In this document: piece after piece, positions 5,811-5,926 of the stretch | Layout of the letters: every line of letters begins with the position of its first letter | Position numbering within the stretch: position 1 is the first letter of the stretch | DNA from: a bacterium | GTDB taxonomy: Bacteria; Caldisericota; Caldisericia; B22-G15 | Length of the DNA stretch: 5,926 nt | Direction: 5' to 3' | Assembly (NCBI GenBank): GCA_012517755.1 | Contig: JAAYUH010000199.1 | Location: 1-5,926 of the forward strand | Notes under the pieces: model-generated | Seen by the model: the letters and a program-made list of their open reading frames with translations, nothing else | Told to the model about the DNA's origin: nothing | Databases searched by the model: none | Translations under genes and position numbers: made by a program

Positions 5811-5926
5811 CCTTTTATCAGTAATTATCCATCTTAATCCATTAAAATGAAATAATCGCCCTTTAACCATAAATGAATATATCATTTGTGATGATACCTA
5901 TATTTGACAAAAGAAGGTAGATAAAA
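5811..5926. other. AT-rich intergenic DNA, no convincing gene
   Basis: No RNA gene or coding region is supported here. A plus-strand TTGACA at 5904-5909 could be a -35 box for a divergent gene, but the matching -10 would fall just past the window end. A 33-codon minus-strand reading frame (5885-5784) ends inside repeat copy 3 and is discussed as a weak observation. Confidence 0.5.

Noticed and set aside
5904..5926. Plus-strand TTGACA as a divergent promoter
   Set aside because: The -10 box would fall beyond the window, so only half the evidence is available; a six-base match is common in AT-rich DNA.

Overview
The window is almost entirely one five-gene operon, read on the minus strand, for an oligopeptide ABC importer of the OppABCDF type. 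In transcription order (right to left) it encodes the lipid-anchored peptide-binding protein OppA (5635-4025), the permeases OppB (3969-3043) and OppC (3039-2128), and the ATPases OppD (2119-1115) and OppF (1118-144). This is the classical enterobacterial gene order. All five genes look intact and full length, and every motif needed for a working transporter is visible.

The organism is an AT-rich bacterium (G+C around one third by eye) with strong AGGAGG-type ribosome binding sites and frequent AGA arginine and ATA isoleucine codons. OppA carries a lipoprotein signal rather than a plain Sec signal, as in Gram-positives and many deep-branching thermophiles. From memory the proteins resemble those of low-GC anaerobes such as Firmicutes, but the sequence alone does not fix the phylum.

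Right flank (5636-5926, 291 bases): a 5' leader with a strong Shine-Dalgarno site, a good sigma-70/sigma-A promoter (TTGACT, 17 bp, TAAAAT), a candidate operator (ACTAAT-N9-ATTAGT) filling the promoter spacer, and one copy of a 29-bp palindromic dispersed repeat. No convincing gene lies beyond the repeat.

Inside the operon, a perfect 10-bp GC-rich stem-loop lies between oppA and oppB. Such elements usually allow the binding protein to be made in excess over the membrane parts. The later junctions are tight: 3 bases (oppB/oppC), 8 bases (oppC/oppD, where oppD starts with GTG) and a 4-base ATGA overlap (oppD/oppF).

Left flank (1-143): two more copies of the same repeat in near tandem. The copy next to oppF, read on the operon strand, forms a GAAA-capped hairpin followed by a T-tract and may be the operon terminator. 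The three repeats are inverted with respect to each other across the operon.

I find no new multi-gene system here. The points that deserve a second look are the repeat family bracketing the operon, the candidate operator, the oppA/oppB stem-loop, and an extra cysteine in the OppD C-terminal cysteine cluster.
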